From positions 372,001 to 436,000 of the forward strand of contig NW_024881532.1 of assembly GCF_019059575.1 (NCBI RefSeq): a DNA stretch of 64,000 nt, in the 5' to 3' direction. Each line of letters opens with the position of its first letter. Positions within the stretch are counted from its first letter, which is position 1. The DNA comes from Amphibalanus amphitrite. Its lineage: Eukaryota > Arthropoda > Thecostraca > Balanomorpha > Balanidae. Positions 27,101 to 35,232 of the stretch are shown here, piece by piece. The notes beneath the pieces are model-generated. The model was not told the DNA's origin. It was given only the letters and a program-made list of their open reading frames with translations, and ran no database searches. Both the position numbers and the translations under genes were made by a program.

Positions 27101-30063
27101 CACTGAGCCTCAAACGCCTCGAATTTCCGTTCACATGCAGCACAAAATCTGACAGCACGCTTCAGTTCCTCACAAGCCGGCATTGTGAGCTTTCCACTGG
27201 GTAGCTGCGTGCAGTATGTATGGTGCACACAAGGACCGTGACTCAGACTGTGTGATACACGACAAAAAAAAGGTTAGCCCAGTTGATCAGTGAGCGAGCA
27301 CGCCGGTGAAACTTTCCGCTTTGCACCTATAGACACGCAACCGTGGCTTCGTGCCGCTGCAGCGGCAGCGCGCTGCACAGAGTTTCTTGGTCAAACCTGC
27401 GTGCAGTTAACGTGATGGCAAAGATTGCAGCTTAGCTATACAGCTGCTTGTTATTTCAACTGATTGCAGGTAATAGCTGGCTATGTAGTAAAAGAAAAAC
27501 ATAAAATATTCAGACATTCAGCCACATTTGGCGCTATGAATCACCAAAGAGCATGTCACCGCAGCCAACCCGTCATACCAACTGGCTACCATTTCCTCCA
27601 AACAAAGTGTCCCAACGATGTTGAGTAGTAGCGGCCCCCAACCTCGCCGGCCACTATCTGAATGTCACAACAAACAAGGCCCATGACTCACGGGTCCGCC
27701 ACCCGACCCATGTCGCCCTGCCCTGTACCGGACGGTTAGCCGGCCACCGGGCGGGCTGCACAGCGGCACCCGCACGCGGCTGTTGGTCACAGCTGCCGCG
27801 CGGCACCGCGCCGGGCCGACAGACGCCGCAGATGGGGAGAACCGCAAACCCTGGGGAGCGGCGAGTACAGGGACGGGGGGGGGGCGGGTACTAGGGATGG
27901 ATAACGGAAGGAAAACACTGAAACAGCCCTGTCTACAAGACTGGCCGCTGATTCCAAACCACTCCGCACCGCACGGTACTGACGACCATCCCTAACGGAG
28001 CGTTTCCGATCAGTTCGGGTCACTGGGTAGTGGGTTCACAGCCAGGATTACCGGGATGTGGGCATCATCCACTCGCCCCGCCCATGGCTTCCCTTTCCCG
28101 TCCCGTCCACAGCTTTCCCTTCCCCACCCAGAGCTTCTCTTTCCCTTCCCCAACCAAAGCTTCCCTTTCCTGTCTGGCTTAGAGCAGACGGTCGTCCCCA
28201 CCCACTGCCTCCCTTCCCAGCTCCGCCCACAGCGTCCCACGTCCAGCTCAAAGCATCCGAAAGGCCAGACACACAGCCAGCCAGAGAGAACGGATCGTGA
28301 TAGCAGCTGTCATCAGCCAGCTAGGACAGACAGCCAGGACGCTCGGAGACAGAAACGGCTGGGCCGACGGGCGGTTGGGACGGACGGTTGGAGGGGAGGC
28401 AGCGGAGGTAGGGGAGGCGTGGGCGTGCCCGTGACGGTCAGCTGGCCGCCGGGGGAGGGGGAGGGGAGGGGGCGTCGGCCGGGGAGGGGCGCCGGCGAAC
28501 CGTGACGTGACGCCACACCGGCAGCTGCCCCGACCAGCCGCTGCTGGTGGACCCGACCAGCCGCCGCCAGCTATCCCGCTGCCGGTGGACCCGACCTGCC
28601 GCCACCAGCGCGCCCGTCCACCTCGCCGCCCGGCCTGATACCCTATCAGCGCTCAGCGCCCATCAGCCGGTTCGAAAGCTCGGCAAGCCTTTCGGGTTAG
28701 AGTCCGGTCGGCGCACCGGTCGCCAGAGTCACGGACATGGCCAGGGGCGGCTCCCAGCGGCGACGGGCGTGTCGCAGTTGGTGATTCTAAATATGACTTT
28801 TGCAGGCCGTGCATAACGCACAACAGCCTGTATCTAAATTCAAATTACGTTCAGCTTCATGCCTAAAGCAACCCTTAGAATACCGTAAGTCGCCAGTCAG
28901 CGGTGCTAGAGTGCCACCGGAGAGGCGAATTAACGGTATCCAGCGCTGCAGAGCGCTTCTGGGTTTTATAGGCGGTCGTGGCTGCGACCGTCCAGCCGGG
29001 CGGCACCGAATGGCCGCGGGCGGTGCGGCGCCGCCGGCACCAGTGACGTCACACGCACCGCCCAGGTACCGGGCGCCATTGTTTGGTGGGCAGGAAGCCG
29101 TGCTGGGGGGAGGGGGAGGGGAGGCTGCCCGGCCACGGCCCGCGGCAAAAACCGGCTCAGGCAGCGACGCCATTGGAAACAGCTGGCGGTGGGGTCATGG
29201 AGGAATTTGGCGGCTGAGGACGGGGGTTGGAATGGATAGAAGAGGGCGAGCATAAGTACTACAGGATAGAGCGCGGTACGAAGTCCAGTTATGCAGGAAA
29301 GTTGATTGATCCGCCCGGTACAACAGTAACTCACAGGAGGTGAGGAAATTAATGCGCATACTAATTCACATGTGTTCCGTCCCGTCCTTTCCCCTATCCA
29401 GTGGAAGTGGGGACTAACGGGACAAGCCCGCCAGCAACGGCCTTCCAAGGAAAGCAACTCTCTTCTCGTCACCGGTAAACCAGTCAATTTTTCCGCCATC
29501 CCTTCCAACAGTTTGCTGGTTACTTTCCAGCCTAGTCCTACTAGAAGTCGTTTTTCGATGCATCGTCCACAAGGGGCATCGCCGCAACAGGCTTCCCCAA
29601 AGCATACAATAAACAGCAATGCACTAACGAGACGTTTGCGTGTCTCACTGTCACGCACACCAGCAGTTAGGTCAGCGGGTCTGAGTCCAGTCAGCGGTCC
29701 CAGTCTCGTCAGCAGTTCCCAGTCTCGTCAGCAGAACCAGTCCCTCAGCGGTTCCAGTTCAATCGGAGGTCCCAGCTCCGTAAGCGGGGCCCAGTTCCGG
29801 CAGCAGTCCGCACCTCCCCCAGCAGTTTCACGGGGCCCGCTGGACCTTCCCATTCTCCCTCCGTCGGTCGGTACTCACAGTTGTCGTCTACATCCTTGTT
29901 ATCGTCCTGCTCGGCAGGGTAGAGCCGGTCGTAGGGGACGGTCACCGCCGGCCGCTTGGGGTCCAGAGGCTGAACCGTGGCGCCATCCTCAGCCAGGTCA
30001 GCGATCTGACCCAGCTGGTAGCCGTCACTTGGGTGCGGCACCCATACTTTCTGCTCCTCCATC
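1..30063 (-). CDS. Myo6: Unconventional myosin VI gene (19 constitutive coding exons, 3' partial)
   Basis: Actin motor of class VI, which moves to the pointed end and serves endocytosis, membrane anchoring and spermatid or epithelial organisation (family knowledge). Coding exons in order: 30062-29879, 21081-21008, 17580-17451, 16128-15964, 14837-14575, 14270-14121, 13861-13747, 13371-13227, 12740-12583, 12272-12108, 11823-11603, 11253-11138, 10845-10752, 10313-10089, 9766-9449, 7280-7125, 4573-4265, 3913-3798, 115-1. Every boundary has AG/GT and all phases join without a frame break. The product so far is about 1,073 residues, against about 1,250-1,290 for the family. Visible: P-loop GESGAGKT (150-157), switch I NNNSSRFG (200-207), switch II DIAGFE (457-462), converter, the class-VI insert, an IQ-like segment, a charged single alpha-helix, and the start of the cargo-binding domain. 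The class-VI insert after [12 protein letters not shown] separates it from other myosins. The 3' end lies left of the window. Confidence 0.95.
116..1856. other. Myo6 intron, no gene recognised
   Basis: AT-rich intron between exons 18B and 19. It contains a short (GA)n run near 1,575-1,592 and imperfect copies of the motif ATGGCAATACC near 838-870. The ORFs here have no recognisable domain. Confidence 0.6.
1857..2236 (-). CDS. Myo6: Myo6 exon 18B, alternative tail exon with its own ATG
   Basis: The 3' part ([33 protein letters not shown]) duplicates exon 18A and splices in the same phase 2 to 115-1. The 5' part is new: ATG at 2236-2234, then [17 protein letters not shown], a proline-rich stretch with PPPPY, and a helical segment rich in Leu, Glu and Gln. 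The frame is open upstream to a TGA at 2356-2354 with no other ATG. No good pyrimidine tract precedes the shared CAG|GAGATG site, so use as a first exon is more likely than use as an internal exon. A skipped or dead exon remains possible. There is no transcript evidence. Confidence 0.65.
2237..2900 (-). promoter_or_regulatory. CpG-rich segment upstream of exon 18B, candidate internal promoter
   Basis: The stretch before the exon 18B ATG is much richer in GC and CpG than the flanking intron (blocks near 2,270-2,310, 2,640-2,680 and 2,740-2,830). It is where a promoter for a tail-only transcript would have to lie. No TATA box was recognised. Inference only. Confidence 0.25.
2920..3151. mobile_element. 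MITE copy 1, about 232 bp with inverted ends
   Basis: Begins GTACAGGTTTCGCGAG and ends CGCGAGACCTGTAC. The outer ~36 bp are inverted repeats that include GCGGTAGGTTTTGCA. A diverged copy lies at 31330-31576. Non-autonomous: no ORF of note. The superfamily is not clear, because both edges sit in TGTACA and no clean target duplication is seen. Confidence 0.7.
3798..3913 (-). CDS. Myo6: Myo6 exon 18A (tail, distal helix)
   Basis: Encodes [20 protein letters not shown], then [18 protein letters not shown] and ends CG|GTGAGT (phase 2). It joins in frame to exon 17 (phase 0) and to 115-1 (CG+A = Arg, RSPLV). A second version of this exon lies at 1857-2236. Confidence 0.92.
4265..4573 (-). CDS. Myo6: Myo6 exon 17, single alpha-helix (SAH)
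   Basis: 103 codons: [16 protein letters not shown].., then a dense Glu/Arg/Lys stretch ([16 protein letters not shown]) typical of the myosin VI SAH, which extends the lever arm. Ends AGG|GTGAGA, phase 0, matching exon 18A. Confidence 0.94.
4574..7124. other. Myo6 intron between exons 16 and 17, no gene recognised
   Basis: Mostly AT-rich. The segment 6,440-6,680 is GC-rich and repeat-like (CCGGCTACGGGGTGCGCTC, GAGCAGCGGTGCCGCTCC) and may be a fragment of a dispersed element, but no ends were found. Confidence 0.5.
7125..7280 (-). CDS. Myo6: Myo6 exon 16, post-IQ helical bundle
   Basis: Encodes [20 protein letters not shown].. to SKPLTQPQ, the proximal tail three-helix region. The acceptor is 36 bp from a LINE fragment inserted in the upstream intron. 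Confidence 0.9.
7326..7636 (+). mobile_element. 5'-truncated non-LTR retrotransposon, 3' end only
   Basis: A frame on the plus strand ends at TGA 7601-7603 and encodes a Cys/His zinc-knuckle of the kind found after the reverse transcriptase of R1/LOA/Jockey-type LINEs: CPQCSDLAC, then [18 protein letters not shown]. The insert ends in an (AAC)n tail at 7618-7636. A 10-bp target duplication GTTAGTTGTA flanks it (7316-7325 and 7637-7646). It is antisense to Myo6. Confidence 0.75.
7693..9050. mobile_element. Degenerate mariner-like DNA transposon
   Basis: Perfect 26-bp inverted ends start CAGGGTGTCTCAAAAG and are each flanked by TA, the Tc1/mariner target duplication (7691-7692, 9051-9052). The length of 1,358 bp fits a full mariner, but I find no intact transposase. 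The longest frame (8318-8662, minus) is only 114 residues and shows no catalytic DDD/DDE motif that I recognise. Confidence 0.75.
9053..9448. other. Myo6 intron part with C-run
   Basis: Short intronic stretch with a 12-base C run at 9377-9388 (G run on the Myo6 strand) about 60 nt after the exon 15 donor. Nothing else recognised. Confidence 0.5.
9449..9766 (-). CDS. Myo6: Myo6 exon 15, converter, reverse-gear insert and IQ region
   Basis: Starts [20 protein letters not shown], then [20 protein letters not shown]: the class VI insert 2 that binds calmodulin and redirects the lever arm (family knowledge). It goes on through [17 protein letters not shown] into an IQ-like stretch ending YLAVMK. 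106 codons, phase 0 out. Confidence 0.96.
10089..10313 (-). CDS. Myo6: Myo6 exon 14, SH1/SH2 helix region
   Basis: Encodes [26 protein letters not shown].. to [19 protein letters not shown] and LQCSGM are motor hallmarks. 75 codons, phase 0 at both ends. Confidence 0.96.
10752..10845 (-). CDS. Myo6: Myo6 exon 13
   Basis: A short exon of 94 bp: [20 protein letters not shown] to DKLNST, loop 2 and the following helix. The single leading G completes Gly from exon 12. Confidence 0.92.
11138..11253 (-). CDS. Myo6: Myo6 exon 12
   Basis: Encodes [19 protein letters not shown].. to ASQAATNG. Donor GG|GTCAGT, phase 2. It leads into loop 2, the variable actin-binding loop. Confidence 0.93.
11603..11823 (-). 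CDS. Myo6: Myo6 exon 11
   Basis: Encodes [20 protein letters not shown].. to [10 protein letters not shown], the lower 50-kDa domain. Acceptor gtttgcag, donor ACG|GTGAGA, phase 0 out. Confidence 0.95.
12108..12272 (-). CDS. Myo6: Myo6 exon 10, switch II and relay helix
   Basis: Completes DIAGFE and encodes [20 protein letters not shown], the relay helix. Donor ATCG|GTACGC is followed 18 nt later by a 13-base G run (minus strand). Confidence 0.95.
12583..12740 (-). CDS. Myo6: Myo6 exon 9
   Basis: Encodes [20 protein letters not shown].. to GVLDIAGF; switch II is split across the next junction (TTCG|GTCAGT). Phase 2 in, phase 1 out. Confidence 0.94.
13227..13371 (-). CDS. Myo6: Myo6 exon 8, TEDS site
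   Basis: Encodes [20 protein letters not shown].. to GGAKGTVIM. The Thr of KGTVI falls 16 residues before DALAK, which is the TEDS position, so the phosphorylatable Thr typical of myosin VI is kept. Ends AT|GTGAGG, phase 2. Confidence 0.92.
13747..13861 (-). CDS. Myo6: Myo6 exon 7
   Basis: Encodes [34 protein letters not shown], the conserved helix with HLGN. Acceptor tttcgtcag, donor AAAG|GTGAGA, phase 1. Confidence 0.93.
14121..14270 (-). CDS. Myo6: Myo6 exon 6, class VI insert 1 region
   Basis: Starts [15 protein letters not shown] and ends [11 protein letters not shown]. This is where class VI myosins carry a short insert near the nucleotide pocket (insert 1, family knowledge). Exactly 50 codons, phase 0 at both ends. 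Confidence 0.92.
14575..14837 (-). CDS. Myo6: Myo6 exon 5, switch I
   Basis: Begins [14 protein letters not shown], then switch [11 protein letters not shown] and the transducer strand [15 protein letters not shown]; ends LSSPDHFQ at CAG|GTGCGA, phase 0. Confidence 0.95.
15288..15801. mobile_element. MITE with GCATCCGG-rich subterminal repeats
   Basis: Left end AAGGCCGCCGTCCACTG is inverted at the right end (CAGTGGACGGCGGCCTTT). Both ends carry many copies of CCGGAC, GCATCCG and GTCCGTACGG in both orientations; the middle is AT-rich. No transposase. It lies within the 1.1-kb intron between Myo6 exons 4 and 5. Superfamily not assigned. Confidence 0.65.
15964..16128 (-). CDS. Myo6: Myo6 exon 4, P-loop
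   Basis: Residues 130-184 hold the ATP-binding P-loop GESGAGKT followed by [10 protein letters not shown]. Ends CTGCAGG|GTGAGC in phase 1, joining to AN of exon 5. A 0.5-kb MITE lies just downstream in the following intron. Confidence 0.96.
16129..17450. other. Myo6 intron, no gene recognised
   Basis: Includes a GC-rich block at 16,690-16,760 (repeated GCGGGCGG). No exon or element recognised. Confidence 0.5.
17451..17580 (-). CDS. Myo6: Myo6 exon 3
   Basis: Encodes [16 protein letters not shown].. to PPHVFAI (residues 87-129), conserved motor core. Acceptor tcttccgcag, donor ATCG|GTGAGT, phase 1. Confidence 0.95.
17581..21007. other. Myo6 intron between exons 2 and 3, low complexity, no gene recognised
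   Basis: Contains a (GCC)n run at 20,182-20,204 and imperfect tandem repeats at 20,238-20,400 built around CGTGGCCATGGCGGAA. C runs at 20932-20943 and 20975-20988 lie close to the exon 2 donor. The long frames here have no recognisable domain. Confidence 0.5.
21008..21081 (-). CDS. Myo6: Myo6 exon 2
   Basis: Encodes [21 protein letters not shown].., the start of the motor core. Acceptor gtcggcag, donor TAT|GTAAGT. A run of 14 G (minus strand) lies 18 nt after the donor. The intron upstream is 8.8 kb, the longest of the gene here. Confidence 0.93.
21508..21992. mobile_element. TTAA-flanked MITE, uninterrupted copy
   Basis: Edges read TTAA AGGGACCCTCCCACC and GGTGGGAGGGTTCC TTTAA, so the inverted ends are bounded by TTAA as in piggyBac-type elements. 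485 bp, no transposase. A second copy at 47665-51889 carries a LINE at the position that is uninterrupted here (around 21952). Confidence 0.75.
21993..29878. other. Myo6 intron 1, long, no gene recognised
   Basis: Holds a GGCACN minisatellite at 23,815-23,898, a CTGTCTCCGT-type pyrimidine-rich block at 24,400-24,560, G-rich tracts at 25,241-25,282, 28,451-28,475 and 29,104-29,122, a CTTCCCTTTCC repeat block at 28,085-28,180, and CAGCGGTTCC-type repeats at 29,680-29,800. The long frames at 28,966-29,658 and 29,372-30,166 look non-coding. Confidence 0.5.
29879..30063 (-). CDS. Myo6: Myo6 coding exon 1 (SH3-like N-terminus)
   Basis: ATG at 30062-30060 opens [18 protein letters not shown], the standard myosin VI start. 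An acceptor (ctaccacag) sits one base before the ATG, so an upstream untranslated exon is likely. The exon ends AAC T|GTGAGT, leaving one base that completes Cys with exon 2 (DVDDN-C). Confidence 0.92.
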
Positions 30064-30608
30064 CTGTGGTAGCACAGGCATGGCTGGTCAGGACTCAGGA
30101 GAGGGCCACACACCAGAGATAATGCTGGGGCATGACTTTCACAAGAAGTTATATGGTGCTCAATGAATGGAGATGAATTATGTGTGCTCTTAAGTCTTAG
30201 CATATCTCGCTATGAAATGTGCAATATACATTCCTTTATTTCATCACTTACTTATTACTTCATTTGGTGCTGAAGCTTTTATTATTGATGAAAAAACAGC
30301 TGTGTTTCTAGAAGTGAAGTTTCCAAGTTTCCTTCCTTGGCATGTTAAAACTGTGAAACATTTTGCCCACAAGATTAACAGATGACCTTGGCCAGTGGAT
30401 AAGTCAATTCCTCCTTCAAAACTGTGGCCCAACTCCAAGAGCCCAAATCATCACTAATGTTTTGTCACTTGTGCTGTAAAAGGTAATGTCCAGGCACATT
30501 CCACATTGGGATTCAGCTTGAGCAGTGAGCTGAAAGCCAGTGCTAATGAGCTTTCAAAGTGCAATGGTCACTCTAGCAAATTATATTTGCATTTGCAAAA
30601 AAAAAAAA

Positions 30609-30646
30609 TCATACAGAATGTATCCCCCTGCATACATTCTGTATGA
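30609..30646. repeat. Perfect 15-bp inverted repeat (hairpin)
   Basis: TCATACAGAATGTAT and its exact complement are separated by an 8-nt loop. It lies just upstream of the Myo6 first coding exon, in AT-rich DNA next to an A run. Function unknown. Confidence 0.6.
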
Positions 30647-31329
30647 TGGCCCTGCATGGTAAGAATGACTTTGTTATCCTAAAATAAATCAATAGAGCCT
30701 GACCAATAACTTTCAGAAATTGATGCCTGTGGCTACAAAACTATGAATTGTGACTTACAGTCAAATGATATCCCCACAGAACTACTGCAAATTGCAGCAG
30801 ATGTTTCTTGAGGAGCTGCCTAAGTGTTAACAAAAATGAAGTAAGGATCTATGATCGAATCTGATCTCTAGACAATAACAGGTTTGAATCTATGATCCCA
30901 ATGGATCTCTTGACAAATGGGAGAGCTGGATATAGGTATGATCTCATTAGATCCAAGATCAAGATCCATGGGATCTTAAGCTAGAGCAAAGAGCAAATAA
31001 TAGAGCAATAGAGCAAGCTCTGGCCTCCCAAAGTCTGAGTCCAGCCAATGGTAAGGTAGGTAAGGTGAGGTAAGGCAAGGTAAGGGATCAGATCCCAGAT
31101 TCATTTTCTAGGAACCATGCACATGTCTTATGCCCACCTATATTAATTTGCTGATAAAGTTTGACTTTTCCAGCATCAGAAATATCATAAATGTTGCCAA
31201 GGTATGAAATAGTCAATGCACAATAAAAAGAGGAATCACAACCTATCTTAAGACTGAAACAGACTGTTTGGTTGGGGCAATCAGGAAATTGCATGTGAGT
31301 TGAGTAGGTACCTCAACATTGTCAAGTAG

Positions 31330-31576
31330 GTACAGCTCCCGCAAGATTAGGTGCAAAACCTACCAGCGGTAGGTTTTGCACCTTTACATTTCCGGTAATA
31401 TCTCAGAAACTAATCGATCTACGATGAAGCCATTTTACACAATCATGGCCAGCTTGTGAACCAACAAGTTGATCACATCTTCAACACTTAAAAGCTTAAG
31501 ATGACAAAAATATAGCCTGAAGTACACTAAATTTTCTAGGTGCAAAATCTACCACTTAAACACGCGAGACCTGTAC
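31330..31576. mobile_element. MITE copy 2, same family as 2920-3151
   Basis: Shares the central block with copy 1 (TTTACATTTCCGGT, ATCTCAGAAAC, CTTCAACACTTAAAAGC) and the GTAC-edged inverted ends. The left end has a local inverted duplication of GGTGCAAAACCTACC. It lies upstream of the Myo6 start, about 28 kb from copy 1. Confidence 0.7.
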
Positions 31577-31879
31577 CTCCTCAATTGCATTCATTCTTGC
31601 GCACATCACTTGCATGCACAGAGGTGCATAAGAATAATGCATGCTAGATTTTTAAGTATGTTTGAATGAGGACTGATGCCTTCCATAGCTTACAAATAAA
31701 AGCAACCTTACCTCAACCTGTTTCAGCTCTCAGCTGGAAGCCTTGATCCGTTGGAAAGGAAGTTTGAGTTCAAGCGTCTCCAAAACGTTTGAATCAATGA
31801 TTGTTGCCTGGTATAGTAAATATTAATACCAAAATAAATGTGAATGTATTTGGCAAAACGCTGTATAAAAGTTCCACAA

Positions 31880-32060
31880 CCACCACACACACCTAACACC
31901 GCGGAGCCCGACGCAGACTGCAGCGACTGCAGCCCTGACTGCAGCCCCCAAACGCCCTAGCCGGGTCACTTCAGATCAAAACAAAGGAGGGTAGATCGAG
32001 TGAGAATCACTTCCAAGGCCACGTGACCGAAACTCAGTCAGCTGATCTCACTCTGCCTGA
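31880..32060 (-). promoter_or_regulatory. Candidate Myo6 promoter / 5' untranslated region
   Basis: A CpG-containing island in AT-rich DNA about 1.9 kb upstream of the Myo6 ATG, with a CACGTG E-box at 32020-32025. The coding exon starts right after an acceptor, so a 5' untranslated exon must lie upstream. This is the best-looking place, but no firm donor was fixed. Weak inference. Confidence 0.2.
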
Positions 32061-33180
32061 GCAGCGTTGGGTTTCATTTTCATTTTATTTATATTATTGA
32101 TTGTAGAATTAATTGTTATCAGTCACTTTTATAATTTTAATACGATTCAGTATTTCAAAATAAAGAAACTTTGACAAATTATACAAAAAGTTTTAATTTT
32201 TAAAGTTTTGTTCGAGTTTGCTGTGCTTATTCAGCTGGCTTCATATAACACATTCGTTTACATTCTCAGTTCATAATATCGTACCTTCATAAATTTACAA
32301 AGGTTGCGCATAAAATACATTCATGATGTGGAAGGTCAGGCAATGTTCGTCAATCTGATAGTAGTTTGATATCCGTAACTCCGCTGCTGGCGGGCATGGC
32401 GCCCATAGATTTATATTTATGCCCATAGAGATCTATGATGGCGGCGGCGCCGACCCCAAATGCGCAAATATTTGTTATGAAGTTTTGTCCATTACGCTGT
32501 GCACAAGTACCTACTTACTACAGTGTAATCGCCACGCCGATTGTGGATTGCTCTTGATCGTCAATACATACATACATACATACATACACCTAGCATCGGA
32601 GTCATCGGGAGTTTTTTTCGGAAGATTCAGGCTCAAACAGAAGCCTTAGGTAGGGAATGCTGGGAAGGGAGTGGGCAGGAACGGTGGGTTTGTGTTATTT
32701 AGGTACATACACTGCCTGCAGAACCCAGATTCTTACAGATGTAAGGTACAAAAATATTCGCGATATGCATGGAATGTGGACCGGAGAACCAGAGCACGTG
32801 TGACGTGCGAGGCCAGTCCGCGGTATCAGGGTGCCTCTGGCGGGAAAGGCGTGCCCGCCGGGTGATAGACGGATGGCCGGTACCTGGGACTCGCGGGCCA
32901 ATCTCTTAGGGCATCTGCCTTATGCCTATGCGGTGCGATCGGGGCAACATATTTCCAGTAAAGGCGGAACGGAACACCTTCAATTAAGGAGAGAGGGGGG
33001 CACTGCCGACTTTTTGTCCCATTCTTTCCATGCAACGCCCATAGGGCTAATGTTAAAATTCCAAAATCAAAGGGGGGGCACGGTGCCCCGGTGCCCTCCC
33101 CGTACCGCCGCCTATTATGCATATTTCGGTAAGCGAACTTCCCCCCTAAAACAAAACAAAAAAAAAACTAAAAAGTCGTA
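32061..33180. other. Intergenic DNA between Myo6 and the gypsy fragment
   Basis: AT-rich, with a (CATA)n microsatellite at about 32,560-32,590. Near 33,065-33,115 there is a G/C-rich inverted stretch (GGGGGGGCACGGTGCCCC) resembling MITE ends, but I could not define an element. Confidence 0.45.
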
Positions 33181-35225
33181 AAACTCGAAAAAGCCGCCCT
33201 CGGTTACCAAAGGTAACCGAAGACCTGCTGAGACCAAGAAACGTATGGAGCTGGACATCGGTGCACCAGGCAGCGTTCGAGACGGTCAAAGCCACACTTG
33301 TCACCCCTCCCGTGCTGGCGTACTTTGACCGGTCACTGCCAACCGCCATCCACACAGACGCCTCGCGAGTCGGCGGCCTGGGCTACGCGCTGCTACAGCG
33401 CCACGACCAAGAGTGGAAACTGGTCCAGTGCGGCTCCAGATTTCTGTCTGATGCTGAGTCACGATATGCCGTCGTGGAGCTAGAGATGCTGGCAATCACA
33501 TGGGCAGTGCGAAAGTGCCACATCTATCTGGCTGGAATGTCGGAGTTCGACATCATCACTGATCACAGACCCTTAGTACCGATCCTGAACAGCAAGTCAC
33601 TTGCGGAGATCGAGAACCCGCGACTCCAACGACTCCGGGAGAAGCTCACGGCTTACACATTCACAGCAGTCTGGAAAGCTGGTAAGAAGCATCATCTCCC
33701 AGATGCCCTATCTCGGGCACCGGTGGAGCAGCCGAGCCCTGAAGACGAGGAAGCAGAGCGAGAGGTCGTGCACCAGACGAGAAGCACACTCTTGGCTCGA
33801 ATAAGAAATGAAGAGGACGGTGACGAGACGACAGCTTCCCCGATGCAAGACATCATCCTGGAGAAAGTGAGGGAAGCCAGCAGAACAGACGAGACGTACC
33901 AGAAGGTGACAGAGTCAGTCATGAACGGATTCCCTGAACACAAGGCGGACCTCCCCAGCCTGGTTCGCCCCTACTGGTGCGTTCGCGAGCGGCTATCGAT
34001 CGACGACGGCCTGCTCGTCTGCGGAGCACGTCTTGTCATCCCACACAGTCTACGACGTGAAGTACTGGAACGTCTACATGACAGTCACCAGGGCGTAGAC
34101 CGAACTAAGCGACGCGCCAGACAGTCAGTGTACTGGCCCAACATCGACCAAGACATCAGTAACGTCGTCTCGGCATGTGCAGCCTGCCATGCGAGACTTC
34201 CCAGCCTGCCAAAGGAACCCCTCTTGACAGATCCCCGTCCAACGAGAGTCTTCCAGTCCGTGTCGGTAGACTTCTTTCATCACGCTGGAAAGACGTTTCT
34301 CGTGTACGCAGACAGGCTATCTGGCTGGCCCATCGTCGTGTCCTGTAAGAGAGAAGCGACTGCTCGGACGCTCGTCTGCTCTCTACGCGAGATTTTCTCC
34401 TCTACAGGCGTGCCGAACGTCTTGAGGAGTGACGGAGGCCCACAGTTCTCAGCGCACCACACAAAGGAGTTTCTGAAACGCTGGGGAGTCAAACATATAT
34501 TGTCCAGTCCACACTATCCCCAGGCGAATGGCCACGCCGAGTCAGCCGTCAAACTCGTAAAGCGACTGCTCCAGAAGACGTCTGTCGCAGGAAACACAGA
34601 CTGTGACGAATTCGCCAGGGGACTCCTGGAAATCCGAAACACGCCCCGAGGAGACGGACGCTCTCCCGCCCAGGTGTTGTATGGACATCCAGTTCGGTCG
34701 GCAGTTCCCATGCACTATCGTGCCTTCGATCAGAGATGGCAGAGGTCAGCGGAAGACTGCGACCGAAAGGGGGAGGAGATGAAAGCAGCAGCCAGAGAAT
34801 CATACAACACCAGCGCCAAGCCGCTGAGACCTCTACGTATAGGAGCATACGTATCGCTGCAAGATCCGGACACAGGCCTATGGGACAGGACCGGCCAGGT
34901 AGTGGGGATCGGGAGCCACAGAAGCTACTTGATCAAGACGCCTAGTGGCCGCACCCCATGGCGTAACCGCAGGCATGTCCGGCCATTCCGTGGGATCGTC
35001 GCGACCCAGCGAGCAGATCCAGATCCAAGCCGAGCAGATCCGAGCCAGAGAAGACGCGAGACGTTGTCACCGACCCCGGCTCCGGTAAGCCGCAAGACGG
35101 TGCGGTTTTCTCTGGGCGAGTCTGAGCTCTCCCCACGACGGAGCAGCCGACGACGTCAGCCCCCAGAGAGACTCCAGGTCGATCCGAGGCTGAAGACATA
35201 CGGACCGACCTGGGGGGAGGTGTGA
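33181..35225 (+). mobile_element. Ty3/gypsy LTR retrotransposon fragment (RNase H and integrase)
   Basis: One open frame of at least 654 codons to TGA 35223-35225. In order: the end of the reverse transcriptase (WSWTSVHQAAFETVK), RNase H (HTDAS near the start, then ESRYAVVELEMLA and TDHRPLV), a zinc-binding HHCC region (HQGV.. and CAACHARLP), an integrase core with DFFHHAG, DGGPQF and ANGHAESAVK, and a basic C-terminal tail. The gag, protease and most of the reverse transcriptase are missing, and no 5' LTR is seen. A purine tract GGGGGGAGG at 35212-35220 could be the polypurine primer site. The frame is intact, so the copy is fairly young. Confidence 0.88.
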
Positions 35226-35232
35226 GGTTCGG
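35212..35232 (+). other. Candidate polypurine tract and 3' LTR start
   Basis: GGGGGGAGG followed by TGTGAGG at 35221 has the form of a polypurine tract next to an LTR beginning TG. The LTR end could not be located and no second LTR is present for comparison. Confidence 0.35.

Noticed and set aside
28966..30166. Two long frames (230 and 264 codons) in Myo6 intron 1
   Set aside because: GC-rich, low-complexity DNA with no recognisable domain. The plus-strand one overlaps the true Myo6 first exon in antisense.
30870..30900. tRNA-like T-loop string GGTTTGAATC
   Set aside because: No acceptor stem or anticodon arm could be folded around it; no tRNA or rRNA gene was recognised anywhere in the window.
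33261..35225. A 654-codon host gene
   Set aside because: RNase H and integrase motifs in gypsy order show it is a retrotransposon fragment.
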